Origin: Obelidium mucronatum
Lineage: Eukaryota; Chytridiomycota; Chytridiomycetes; Chytridiales; Chytriomycetaceae
Length of the DNA stretch: 64,000 bases
NCBI GenBank assembly: GCA_025765595.1
Contig: JAIVFH010000004.1
Location: 1 to 64,000, forward strand
Reading direction: 5' to 3'
In this document: positions 10,487-21,221 of the stretch, in pieces
Layout of the letters: the number at the start of each line of letters is the position of its first letter
How positions within the stretch are numbered: position 1 is the stretch's first letter
The notes under the pieces: model-generated
Told to the model about the DNA's origin: nothing
Databases searched by the model: none
Seen by the model: only the letters and a program-made list of their open reading frames with translations
Made by a program: the position numbers and the translations under genes

Positions 10487-12872
10487 CTACAGAATAGGAG
10501 GAGGAGGCGGTGGTGGTGGCAGGGGAGGTGCACCAGATGGGAGAGGTAGTGGGGGAGGGCGAGAATGAGCTGCTGACGGAAAATGTGGTGGCCGTGAAAC
10601 GTGTCCAGATCCGATGACCGGTTGAAGGTAATGAGGGGGCATTGGCACAACTGGTGATTGGTTTGCGCTGGCATGAAAATGGGGTGGAGGGGGTTGATGG
10701 GGACGAGGAGGTGGTGGGCCACGATTGGAGTTTCCATTGCTGTGAGAATAATATGCGCCGCCACTGCCACTTGGTTGTTGCTTATATGGATGATACCGTG
10801 GATCTGAATGGTGTTGGGTCATGTTGGAAACTATCGGCGAAGGTTTCGGGGGCAACGGCTGAGGTTGGCGGGCTGGTGGTCGCTCGCTTGACAGATTTTT
10901 TATTGCAGGTGCTGCTGATCGCGCGGTGGCAGAAGAGTTTTGAACTCCAGGTTGTGATGGAGGACCCGAGAGAGAAGGAAAGGAGCTGCCACTTTTTGAC
11001 ATGTTGGGTCTTCCAATTAATGCGGGCGACATGCCACTGCTTGCCTTTGCAGCCGCATGTTGCTGGTCAGAACGTCATTAGCACACGCGGTCTCAACACT
11101 AAAGAATACTACCTTCCGTAGCATATGCATTCGAGAAATAAGAGGAGCCAATAAATCATTCATATACTTTTCATATTTTGGTCTGTTTGAAACCAGAACA
11201 ATCTCCTTCCCTGCTTCTACACACGGTATTAGCCAACAAACTGAGAAAATATATAAGAGCAAAGCAAAATCAATCAAACCAAGTAAATATTCTGACAGTG
11301 CAGGCCCGGTTAATGGTTTAGGACTTGCACCAGAATCCAGAGTTCCAAACAAAGTACCAGCACCATACAAAATGCTGTTGTAAGCGTTGGCACCACGATA
11401 TTTAGCGATAGTTTCGAACAAGTCGTGAGCAAAAAACAAGTTTGTCCGAGGAATGTTGTGATCTGTAGTTGGTGCAAGAAGCAGGGATTGTAGAAACTCT
11501 GTGACTCGTTGAGGTTGATTTGTTCGTGAAAAAGACTTTTTGGTTGCCTCAACAGCAAGGCGGAGGATTATCAGTGCCAGCAAGTTCCTGTTATATCGGA
11601 GTGGAAGGGTTGTTGACATGCTGGAACATTTTGGGTTAGTCCAATACAAAATAAAGTCCTATAAAACAGTACCACTCATTGGCATAATAATAAGCGTGAT
11701 GACGAAGCTTTTGGTATATTTTGGTACAAGTTTGGATTTCTTCATCGTTTGATTCAAGTCGTGATCCATCTTTGGGCAAAGTTAACGTCATACTAATCCG
11801 CTGAAAGAGAAATTTATACCAAAACAGAGCTCTAACAGTGTTGGGATTAATTCATGTGGCAGTTGCACCACAAAATCAAAACATAGCGCAGAAGTCATTT
11901 GCTCCTCCGTGGTAATGATATTGTCATACCACTTTTCGTATTCCTGCAAGAGATGATAATTTAGAACTGGGAGAGAAAATACTCTGGCGCCCCTGAAAAA
12001 AAATGGAGAGAGCAAAGGCATCGCGAATGGGATGGGAAATATTCGTCTTAAGCATTCATTGATATATTCGAGACAGTATCGTCCTCGCGCGCTTAAGTTT
12101 CTAGGATAACTTTCGTACCCGGTCGTTCTCTTTGAATTCAGGCATTTGAACAAATTCTGGATCAACTCCAGGGGGTCCTTTGAAAGCAGCATGGCGGCAA
12201 TAATAAATAACTGTGGAAAGCTTCTTGTAATGATCGGTAGCTTTGCACGCAAGAAATAGGGCGGTAGCTCCTAAAAAACGAGCAAAAGCAATCAGCCAAT
12301 GGATACAATCATCCGTGCGGCGCCATCAAGCAAATGAGTTTGTCTCGTATTCGTCAAGATGTAAAAGCAGCAGAGATAATCCAATCAATCACCGACAAAT
12401 CCAGTGACTCCTTGCAACTGTTTTGTTTCTTGATGTTCCAACAGATTCCATCGAATGCACAAGAAGCGAGAGACAACAAGCAGAAAAAAGCCCGAATAGA
12501 TTGAATCAAATCCGTACCGACGACGTATGGATGAATGGCGGTGTTTTCTTTGCCAACCGCAATCCGCATTGAGAAGCGCAGGTGAAACACTTTGGCAACC
12601 GCGACAGTTTCCGTCGGACTGAATAAAGAAAGTTTAACAGTTCGTTTAGCGACTAGTTTCCTCTGCTTCTGCTTCCAGGAGAAAACAAGAACGCACAGTC
12701 CACGCAGCTTCGAAGCAACTTTCTCAATGAACGAATTGGTGCTCAGCCGTGATGCCGCCTCAGACCCGCCGCTCCCGCCGCTAAGGACTCCTGGTGTGGC
12801 TGCTAGGGCCTCGAGCGAAAAGAGCCACTGTCTGGCCGTGTCTGGCGAATGCATCTGGAAAGCATCCTGCAT
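10487..12872 (-). CDS. Cyclin of the K/T (transcriptional) type with a proline-rich tail
   Basis: Likely partner of a CDK9/CDK12-type kinase acting on RNA polymerase II. Exons that can be placed: 12872-12697, 12618-12518, 12270-12119, 11943-11820, 11769-11673, 11620 to about 11113, and 11063-10487. Cyclin box 1 reads RQWLFSLEALAATPGV, KVFHLRFSM, then ATALFLACKATDHYKKL, KWYDNIITTEEQMTSALCFD. Box 2 follows with YYYANECMSTTLPLRY and LALIILRLAVEA. The C-terminus is an extended Pro-rich region ending in PPPPPPPPIL, like the disordered tails of cyclins K and T. The 50-nt intron at 11819-11770 uses a GTATAA donor and a GTTAAC branch. One more intron may lie between 11390 and 11200, so residues there are uncertain. 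The gene is divergent from eIF2-gamma with a 177-bp shared promoter region. Confidence 0.75.
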
Positions 12873-13049
12873 TTCTCGAACAAATAAAAGAACTGGAGCA
12901 AGTCCAACAAGTCAACAAACAGACAAACAAGAAAGTATCTAATTCCACTGTTTTTCAATTGGCCATAGAACAGTCAAACAAACAAACTCATCCACCCGTT
13001 TAGAACAGTGACTCGATTTATTTTATTGAAAGTAAAAAAAAGGAAAGAA

Positions 13050-14835
13050 ATGACCGATGCAATCGACTACACTGCGTTAACGCCGCTGTCGCCAGTCGTT
13101 ATCTCAAAGCAGGCCACTATTAACATCGGTGCGTTGTCTGTGCTTGCTGGTCCACGTGACGGCGTTCTTATCGTACAATCTCAGGAACTATTGGCCATGT
13201 CGCTCACTGGAAAGTCCACGGTCGTGAAGGCCATCTCGGGTGTGCAAACTGTCAGATTTAAGAACGAATTAGAACGTAACATTACCATCAAGCTGGGATA
13301 TGCCAATGCAAAGGTTTCTTTTTTTTTGCTTTCAGTCGCTTTTTTTGGGAGGGTAAACACTCTGACACTCTTTTCTTGGGTAGATCTTCAAATGCTCCAA
13401 TGAAGCTTGTCCCAGACCAGGATGTTACAAATCAGCAAAGAGTTCTCAAGAAGAAGGATTTGCCTGTGAACGTCTCAACTGTTTGGGGAAGATGAAGTTG
13501 CTGAGGTTCGTTATACACATTCGAAAAAAGACTGGCCGACATGATTGGAAGAAATCAGGAAAGGGATTCGAAGAATTCTCAAACTGGATCCCTTGAATTA
13601 TTCATGGCGACAGGATGATTTTAGCTTTGCTCAAACCCAACCTCATCCTCGTACCCATTTTCTCCGTTAGACACGTTTCCTTTGTCGATTGTCCCTGGTC
13701 ACGATATTCTCATGGCAACCATGTTAAACGGAGCCGCCGTCATGGACGCCGCCCTCCTCCTAATTGCCGGAAACGAAACCTGCCCCCAACCACAAACCTC
13801 TGAACACTTGGCCGCCATCCAAATCATGAAACTTAAAAACATTTTGATTCTGCAAAACAAGGTGGACTTGATCAAGGAGTCTGCTGCTTTGGAACAACAC
13901 GAACAAATTTTGAAGTTCATCAAGGGAACTGTCGCGGATGGATGCACCTGTTATTCCCATCAGTGCTCAACTCAAGTATAATATAGATGCTATTAACGAG
14001 TACATTGTCAAGCGTATCCCTGTGCCTGTGGTATGTTGTATTATCCTTGAGGGTGCTGACACAAATCCACTCAAACCTTTTGCCCCCCTAACACAGAGAG
14101 ACTTCAGCTCCGATCCAAAGCTGATTGTCATCCGTAGTTTCGATGTGAACAAACCAGGAGCAGAAGTGGCATCGTTGAAGGGTGGTGTCGCTGGTGGATC
14201 GATTCTGTGCGGTGTCCTCAAGGTGGGGGATGAAATCGAAGTCCGTCCTGGTCTCGTTACAAAAGACGCGGATGGAAAAGTCAAGTGTCGTCCAATTTAC
14301 AGTCGAATCATTTCTCTGCTTGCTGAATCGAATGAACTCAAATTCGCTGTTCCGGGTGGTCTTATCGGTGTGGGTACCAAGATTGATCCTACTATTTGCC
14401 GTGCAGGATCGTCTTGTTGGACAAGTTCTGGGAGCTGTTGGAAAGCTACCTGCCATTTACACTGAAATCGAAGTCAACTTTTTCCTCTTGAGACAGTTGT
14501 TGGGTGTAAAGACCAGTTCGGATGGAAAGAAGCAGACCAAGGTTGAAAAATTGGCTAAAAATGAAGTTTTGTTGGCGAATATTGGATCTACAAGTTGTGG
14601 TTGCCGAGTTTTGAGTGTAAAGGGAGATTTGGCCAAGATTCAATTGACAACCCCGGCATGTACTGAAGTTGATGAAAAGGTTGCACTTTCCAGACGTATT
14701 GATAAACATTGGAGGTTTGTGGCTCGTTGTTGGGATTTGAGTTGTCCTAATTTTTTTCTCTTTTTTTTTTCTTTCTCCAGATTGATTGGATGGGGTAAGA
14801 TTACTCGTGGTACAACTATCGATCCAGATGTTTAA
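13050..14835 (+). CDS. GCD11: Translation initiation factor eIF2 subunit gamma, four frame breaks
   Basis: The GTP-binding core of eIF2, which delivers initiator Met-tRNA to the 40S ribosome. Exons: 13050-13128, 13185-13313, 13384-13505, 13671-14030, 14097-14714, 14781-14835. GTPase motifs: GHVAHGKS (G1), DCPGHD (G3) and NKVD (G4). The zinc-ribbon cysteines lie in [14 protein letters not shown] and ACERLNC. The C-terminal beta-barrel half includes [13 protein letters not shown] and ends [19 protein letters not shown]. Four extra single bases interrupt it: 13208 (inside G1, CAC T GGA), 13696 (inside G3, CCC T GGT), 13943 (GGA T GCA) and 14406 (GCA G GAT). Apart from these, splice sites and residues are perfectly conserved, so decay is unlikely. 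Each break can be read as a synonymous third-base doublet. Confidence 0.93.
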
Positions 14836-14954
14836 GTTGCAATCACCAAGAGAAATACGACTTTTGATGATTGGTGCTGGGGGTGATGAATGGGATTTGA
14901 CATGTTTCTCCAAAACAATACACATAAACTTGATTTTAATACAACTGGTGATAT

Positions 14955-17833
14955 TTACTTTTTTGTAAACGATAAACTTGCAACTAGCTTCCCAAAACGC
15001 CCACCTCTAACTACATCATCGGTACTCTTCCTGTCTGGAGCTGGCGACGTGGCCCTCTGCATCAACGTCTCCAAAGACCGCGCCACACCGCTCCTATTCA
15101 ACTCTTGAGGCCCAGTGTGACTAAGAACTCCAAACGACGGAGGAGATTTGGGTCCATCCCGCGCAGAGTGAACACTTGCACTAGAAGTGTCAAGACTAAA
15201 GAGCTTTTTCCCGATCCCACTAACGCCGCTGATGCTGCCAACACTACCATACCCAGTACCACTGCTACCGCTTCCAGTCCTATTGAACCCTCTTTGCAAC
15301 TGCAACTCCCGCTGGCTGCGCAAAGTCTCAACACTTTCCTTCCGCAAAAGCTCTCGCTGCTTCCGTTCAGTAAAGTCTGGGGGCAAAATCGATGCAATTT
15401 GGGCTGGCAAGAGCGCAGGATGGATCAATAGATTGTCTAAATCACGCCGAGTGAATGGAGCAATCCGAATTGGGATTTCGCTGACGGCATTCTCAAAGGG
15501 ACCCGAAGCAGACGCATGCCAAGTGAACTTGACGACAATTTTATGAGTGACCGATGGAGATGGTTTGATGTTGATGGTTGGGAGGAGGGAATATGGAAGT
15601 GTGACTTCCACCTTTTTTGAAAAAAAAAAAAGAAACAGGCATCAGGTTAGGTCTAATTTCCCTGATGAGAAACCTATGACAGTACTCAACTCGTTCTCCC
15701 TTTGAAAATAGTATTGTATCCGTTTCCGTCAGTTCAAAGAGGGGAAGCTGTCGCTCTCCACTATTCTGGGTATCCCACGACCAAGCTTCTACAAGCACAA
15801 CCGAGAATCGATGCAAATCCATCAAGCCGCTTTGGTAAAGCTGGTGCTGTTATGGGCTCCGCATTAACAGTGACTTTCTGCAAATCTTGGATTAGGTTCC
15901 CAATAATTGTGGCCGTGTCTTGTTGTCGAGGAGGGAAAATGATGGTTTTAGGGGGAAGCTTTGCCGGGGTAGCAGCTGATTCAGGGAGGGGTATTACTGG
16001 TGGTGCTGTTTGGCTCTTGGTTGGAACATCTGGCCCAGGAAGGACAGGCGTAGCAAATAACTGAGGTTCGGTTGAAATTGAGTTTTCGGGGAGACTTGTT
16101 GCTTTAACGGTTTTCTCGGCTGGCGGACTCGACGGTAGTGGCAATGGTGGTCTTGAGTTGGAGGATGGTGAAGGCATTATTACATCTTCAGAACTGACGT
16201 AAACTCTGGGTATTGAATCAACCCCATCCATATCTTCAGGCTCATTAAATATCACACGCTCCTTTGGTGAGAATTCTTCCTCCTCTGGCTCGGCGTAAAT
16301 AACTCGTGGGGGCATCGTTACTTCCAACCCTTCTTCTTCCTCAGGCTCAGCATATATTATCCGTGAGATGGGAGCGGCTACTTCGAGGTCAGTGGGTAAG
16401 ACTGGAAGTGTTTCTTCTTCAGGTTCTGCATAAATCACGCGTTGCAATGGCACTTCAATAGACAAGACTGGAAGTTCTTCTTCAGGTTCTGCGTAAATGA
16501 CACGCTGCAATGGCACCTCAATAGACAAGACTGGAAGTGTTTCTTCTTCAGGTTCTGCGTAAATGACACGCTGCAATGGCACCTCATCAATAGACGAGAC
16601 TGGAAGTGTTTCTTCTTCAGGTTCTGCGTAAATGACTCGCTGCAATGGCACCTCATCAATAGACGAGACTGGAAGTGTTTCTTCTTCAGGTTCTGCGTAA
16701 ATGACTCGCTGCAATGGCACCTCATCAATAGACGAGACTGGAAGTGTTTCTTCTTCAGGTTCTGCGTAAATGACTCGCTGCAATGGCTCCTCGTCCTTCG
16801 TTTCTTCGGGCTCTGCATGAATCACACGCACCAGGTTTGGGGTGTTTGAATTCAACACTTCGGAATTTGAATTCGACACTTCGGAATTGGTTGGAGGAGC
16901 TGGAAGGTGCTCGATTGATACAGCGACTGGATCTGACCTAGAAGGCGAGTGTGCTGCCTTGTTGGATCCCTCTTCTTCTTCATGGACCCGAAAACGACAG
17001 ATGCGTCGATCTCCCAAACAACCGACAGCCAGTTTCTCATCATGACTCTCAAGCTCAAATGACCACTTTAATACCCTTGCCGGAGCAGAATCCCATCTTC
17101 CTTCCGCGCGAATAACCTTCCTATGATTTGGAAGTTCATGTTTGACAACACTAGTAACAATCTGCTCCCGGAAGATGGGAAGCATGATAACAACTTGATC
17201 AGTCAATTCCGTATATTCTAGAATACCTTCAAAGCGCGAATCGCACTTTAGCAGGTAGTAAATTCCGGTTTCATAGGCGGGGCGTTTGGTAAGCGGGTTC
17301 TTTTCGTAGAGTGTTGAAGCAAAGTCAGGGGTCCCCAAATATTTAAAAGGACCGTCAGGCGTCAATCCAACCGACGGAGGGAGGCTGGAGAGTTCCTCGA
17401 TGCTCAGGGGAATGTTGATCGGAAACTCGACACACCGCATTGATTGCGAATCTGCTGTTTTTTGATTCTGGCCGTTGGCATCGGAAGCCATTGGCAGAGA
17501 GGGCATATCGGCCAGGTTGACAGCCAGTTCCGTTTTGACGAGGATTTGGTGCTTTGGCGAGAGGATGGGTTCGGGGTCCTTGCCCGGATAGCAGATGGCA
17601 GCCTGCAGCGGCAAGTAAGGGGGCAGTTAGTTAGCAAGCGCCGAGGAAGTGCCGAACTGCGGACTCGCCTCGAGCGTGCAGCTCAGGAACTCGAGGCGCG
17701 GCCGCTTCGACGGCGCGAACGAAATGCGCACGCTGCCGACGACCGCCGCGCCGCCGCGGCCGAGTCCGGGGCAGCCGCGCACGAAGCCGCCGCCGCACGA
17801 CGCGCTGGCGGACGGGTGCAGCGAGACAAACAT
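14955..17833 (-). CDS. Alpha-arrestin-like protein with ten acidic repeats, one frame break
   Basis: Probable adaptor in membrane-protein trafficking. Exon 1 (17833-17669) starts MFVSLHPSAS and has a beta-rich arrestin N-lobe start (SVRISFAPSKRPRLEFLSC). Intron 1 (17668-17603, 66 nt) is a GC-AG intron (AG|GCGAGT...GCTGCAG) with a strong GCTAACTAAC branch. Exon 2 holds the N-domain (ILVKTELAV, YETGIYYLLKCDSRFEG) and then ten RVIYAEPEEE-type repeats. A +1 step at 15823/15824 (CTT with an extra G, readable as CTT/CTG) joins it to MDLHRFSVVLVEAWSWDT. The last exon (15611-14955) reads VEVTLPYSLLPTINIK, VTHKIVVKFTWHASASG, typical of an arrestin C-lobe. The intron 15690-15612 is inferred. The tail is Ser/Gly-rich. 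Convergent with eIF2-gamma. Confidence 0.7.
16235..16835 (-). repeat. Ten in-frame repeats coding RVIYAEPEEE
   Basis: Units of about 20-27 codons inside the arrestin-like gene, built on QRVIYAEPEEETLP plus a short spacer (VSSIDEVPL or VLSIEVPL). The three central units are almost identical in DNA, so expansion was recent. Outer units are degenerate (RVIHAEPEET, RVIFNEPEDM). Confidence 0.85.
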
Positions 17834-18856
17834 TTCGTTCTTTTATTTGTTGTTTGTTTGTTTGTTCATAACACTCAAAACTGATTGCGGCAACTTGACT
17901 GCTTTGCTTTCGCGCAAATGAAATGATGAACAGTCAACGAATTGCATTCGCTGGGTGGGTGCGTGGGCAAAAAGGATTGCCTCTTTGAGCTTCCTTCAAA
18001 GCTCAGGCAACTGGCTCATTCGATCACTGGCAGGCGATGATGGGCAAGAAACTAGAGTTAAACAGTGGTTCGCAGTCCAACTGTGGCGCAGCTTGCATTT
18101 AACTGCTTCAATGAAGTTCAGTCACATGTTGAACCCAAACAACAACCTATCCGATACAACTGGAGCGACCATACTATGCCGAAAAGCAACTCTACTTTGG
18201 TGGGGGGGTCAACTCGCTTTCATTTGAAGTGACTTTGTGCTTGTGCTGTATTGTTGCGTGGCACCTTTTTTAATCAATATGTATACACCTCAAATTTCAT
18301 CATTACATCAATGATTCAATATTCCAAGTAGGCCTAGAATTCCTCTTGGATTGTATTAGTAGAATACCTTGTACCACTTACAATAAACCTCAGACTTTTT
18401 GTTATTCATGAAAGGTTGTAACAATAATGACTTTTTCCTCGTGATTGCTGATATCGACGCCCCTATCGCACGCAATAGAGCTGTATGCTTTAAGAATCGA
18501 TTTACTGGAATTAACAAACTGTGGAAATCATTCGGCTCGCTTTGCCCAAACAGTCGATTTTGAAAATTGGTTGTTTGGTCAAGACACTGTGATTTCCAAG
18601 AGGAATGACAGCCCGTCCCCAATCCAACTCTTCATGTTATATCTCCCTCATACTACATTTATTCTTCTCCATGCATCTTCACCTTGAGTCGCGGCAACGC
18701 AAGAGGTTGCAAGTGTCTTGTAAATTGGTTGTTGGCTTATTTGATTAAATGACTGCGTGCTCACCATCTCTCCAAATTTTTTTGCAGTTTCCAAAAATCC
18801 TACTTAAGGTCGCTCCCCCTTTTTCCCTTCCCTCACAAACTTAGACTATAGACTAA
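17834..18856. other. Intergenic region upstream of the secreted protein
   Basis: About 1 kb without a supportable gene. It holds the divergent promoters of the arrestin-like gene and the secreted Pro/Thr/Ala protein. Short ORFs around 18356-18687 on both strands lack any recognisable feature. Confidence 0.5.
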
Positions 18857-20684
18857 ATGAAGGTTACCGCCATCCTCGCCTTGTTCGCCATGGCTGTCTC
18901 AGCCAACAATGCGTAAGTACATACCGCCTCAATCCCAACAGCAGGAGCAGCAGCACCGCTTCTGACACTCTGGACGATACCGGGCGACAACTAATCGGGA
19001 CATGCTGATCTTGGAGTTGTACTCAGTGCCAGTTGTCGTCATGTGGTCGTCAGTTGCAGCGCTGCTGTCGCTTTGTGATATCATTTACTGTGCGTCTAAT
19101 CACACCATCAATCTATAGTCCAGCCTACGTTGCCCCAGTTGCCCCAACTGTTGCTCCAACTGCCGCCTACACTCCAGTCCCAGCCGGTAACACCCCAACC
19201 ACCGTTGCCGTCCCAGCTGTCCCAACTTGCACCGGAACCCCAACCCCAGCTGCCAAGACCACCACCGCTACCCCAGCCGGAAACACCCCAGCTGCCTATG
19301 TTGCCCCAACCCCACCAGCCGGAAACGTCCCAACCACCTGTTGCCGTCCCAGCTCTCCCAACCTGCTCTGGAAACCCAGCCAACGCCACCCCATCCTCTA
19401 CTCCAAAGGCCAGCTCCACCCCAGCTGGAAACACCCCAGCTGCCTATGTTGCCCCAACCCCACCAGCTGGAACCTACCCCATCCTCTACTCCAAAGGCCA
19501 GCTCCACTCCAGCTGGAAACACCCCAGCTGCTTACGTTGCGCCAACCCCACCAGCCGGTAACAACCCATACGCTCCATCTGGAACTGCCCCAGCCGTGAA
19601 CGTCCCAGCTGTCCCAACCTGCACTGGCGCTAACCCAGCTGGATCTACCCCAAGCTCCACTCCAAAGGCCAGCTCCACCCCAGCCGGAAACACCCCAGCT
19701 GCCTACGTTGCCCCAACCCCACCAGCCGGAACCAACCCATACGCTCCAACTGGAACTCCAAAGGCCACCCCAGCTGGAAACACCCCAGCTGCTTCCACCT
19801 GCACTGGAACCGCCGGACCAGCCGGATCTACCCCATCTTCTACTCCAAAGGCCAGCTCCACCCCAGCCGGAAACACCCCAGCTGCTTACGTTGCCCCAAC
19901 CCCACCAGCCGGTAACCAACCCATACGCTCCATCTGGGACTCCAAGGCCCCAGCTGGAAACACCCCAGCTGCCTTCTACCTGCACTGGAACCTGCCGGAC
20001 CAGCCGGATCTACCCCATCTTCTACTCCAAAGGCCAGCTCCACCCCAGGCCGGAAACACCCCAGCTGCTTACGTTGCCCCAACCCCACCAGCCGGAACCA
20101 ACCCATACGCTCCATCTGGAACTCCAAAGGCCACCCCAGCTGGAAACACCCCAGGAGCTACCAAGAAGAAGTGTGCCCCAAAGCCAGCCCCTTACACCCC
20201 AACTAACGCTGCCAAGACCACCACCCCTGCCCCAGCTAACAACACCCCAACTGCTACTACCTGCACTTCTGCTGCTGCCAAGGCCACCACCACCGGTGCT
20301 CCAGCCAACAACACCCCAACCACCTGCACCACCACTGCCGCTGCCGTCAAGACCACCACCACTGCTGCACCAGCCCCAGTTGCCCCAACCACTGCCGGAA
20401 ACCCATACGTTGCCCCAGTTGCCCCAACCACTGGTGCCCCAGCTAACAACAGTGCCACCACCACCGGAGCTGCCACCTACCAGGCCACTGCTCCAGCTAC
20501 CACTGCTGCTGCCACCACTGCTGCTGCCACCACCAACGCTGCCGCCACCACCACTGGAGCTGCTACCTACCAAGCTACTGCCCCAGCTGCTACCACCACC
20601 ACTGGAGCCCCAGCTGGAACTGTTCCAACCACCACCACTGCTGCCTACGTCCCAGCCCCACCAGCTGGAGGATACGGAATCTAA
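18857..20684 (+). CDS. Secreted Pro/Thr/Ala-rich repeat protein, six frame breaks
   Basis: Exon 1 (18857-18912) encodes a signal peptide, MKVTAILALFAMAVSANN. A 206-nt intron (GTAAGT...CTATAG) follows, then exon 2 (19119-20684). The mature protein is built from PAGNTPAAYVAPTPPAG, STPSSTPKASSTPAGNTP and VPTCTG modules, then a Thr/Ala-rich tail ending AGGYGI. It looks like a heavily O-glycosylated wall or mucin-like protein; scattered Cys residues occur in PTCTG motifs. Codon use is extremely biased (ACC, CCA, GCC, GGA, AAC), a sign of high expression. Six single extra bases are visible by comparing repeats: 19339, 19475, 19914, 19974, 19993 and 20048. One A is probably missing near 19945. All extra bases can be read as synonymous doublets. 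Function unknown. Confidence 0.8.
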
Positions 20685-21221
20685 ATACACAGTACATGAT
20701 CCCACCTTTAAACCTTCCCGTTTTTCGTGTTTAGCATAATCTGTTCTTAACTATTTAGATTTTCTACTTTCTCATTTCCTTTTTTTTTAGTTTATAGACT
20801 TGTTTTGTAACTTTATCCCCCCCCCTCTCTACCACTCCTCCTTCCCTCCTTGATGTAATTTACATTCCCCCCCTGTTAGACTTGGCGCTTCTGTTCCTCT
20901 TTAGCAGCCTTATCTCTCCCCTTTTTGATTAGTTCTTGATCGCTATCGTGCTGATCAGCTTTTCACACTTCTCCCTACCCTTCCCCCTTTCTCCCCCGAC
21001 TATTGTATGGTTAATCTCCCTTGGTTTTACTGGTAATAAAATGCTGGGATTAGAATGAACCTTTAAATGATTTTGGTGTTTTTATCTTTCGTAACCTCAG
21101 CGATCAGGTAACCCTCCCAGTAACATGGTAATAATTCAATATTCGAACAATATGTCGAACGTTAGAACAAAGAAAGTAATATCAGACGAAAGGCAAAACG
21201 CTTCTTTATTTCAAATCCTTT
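20685..21221. other. 3' flanks of two convergent genes
   Basis: Pyrimidine-rich on the plus strand (long C and T runs at 20814-20880), resembling a long 3' UTR of the highly expressed secreted-protein gene. AATAAA-like sequence lies at about 21035-21041. No gene seen. Confidence 0.45.

Noticed and set aside
13050..14835. eIF2-gamma, PI synthase and WDR59 as pseudogenes
   Set aside because: No missense change at conserved motifs, no premature stop other than those caused by the extra bases, and every splice site is intact. Decay would not leave only silent-position insertions.
18356..18687. Small ORFs on both strands upstream of the secreted protein
   Set aside because: No start context, domain or conserved look; likely non-coding.
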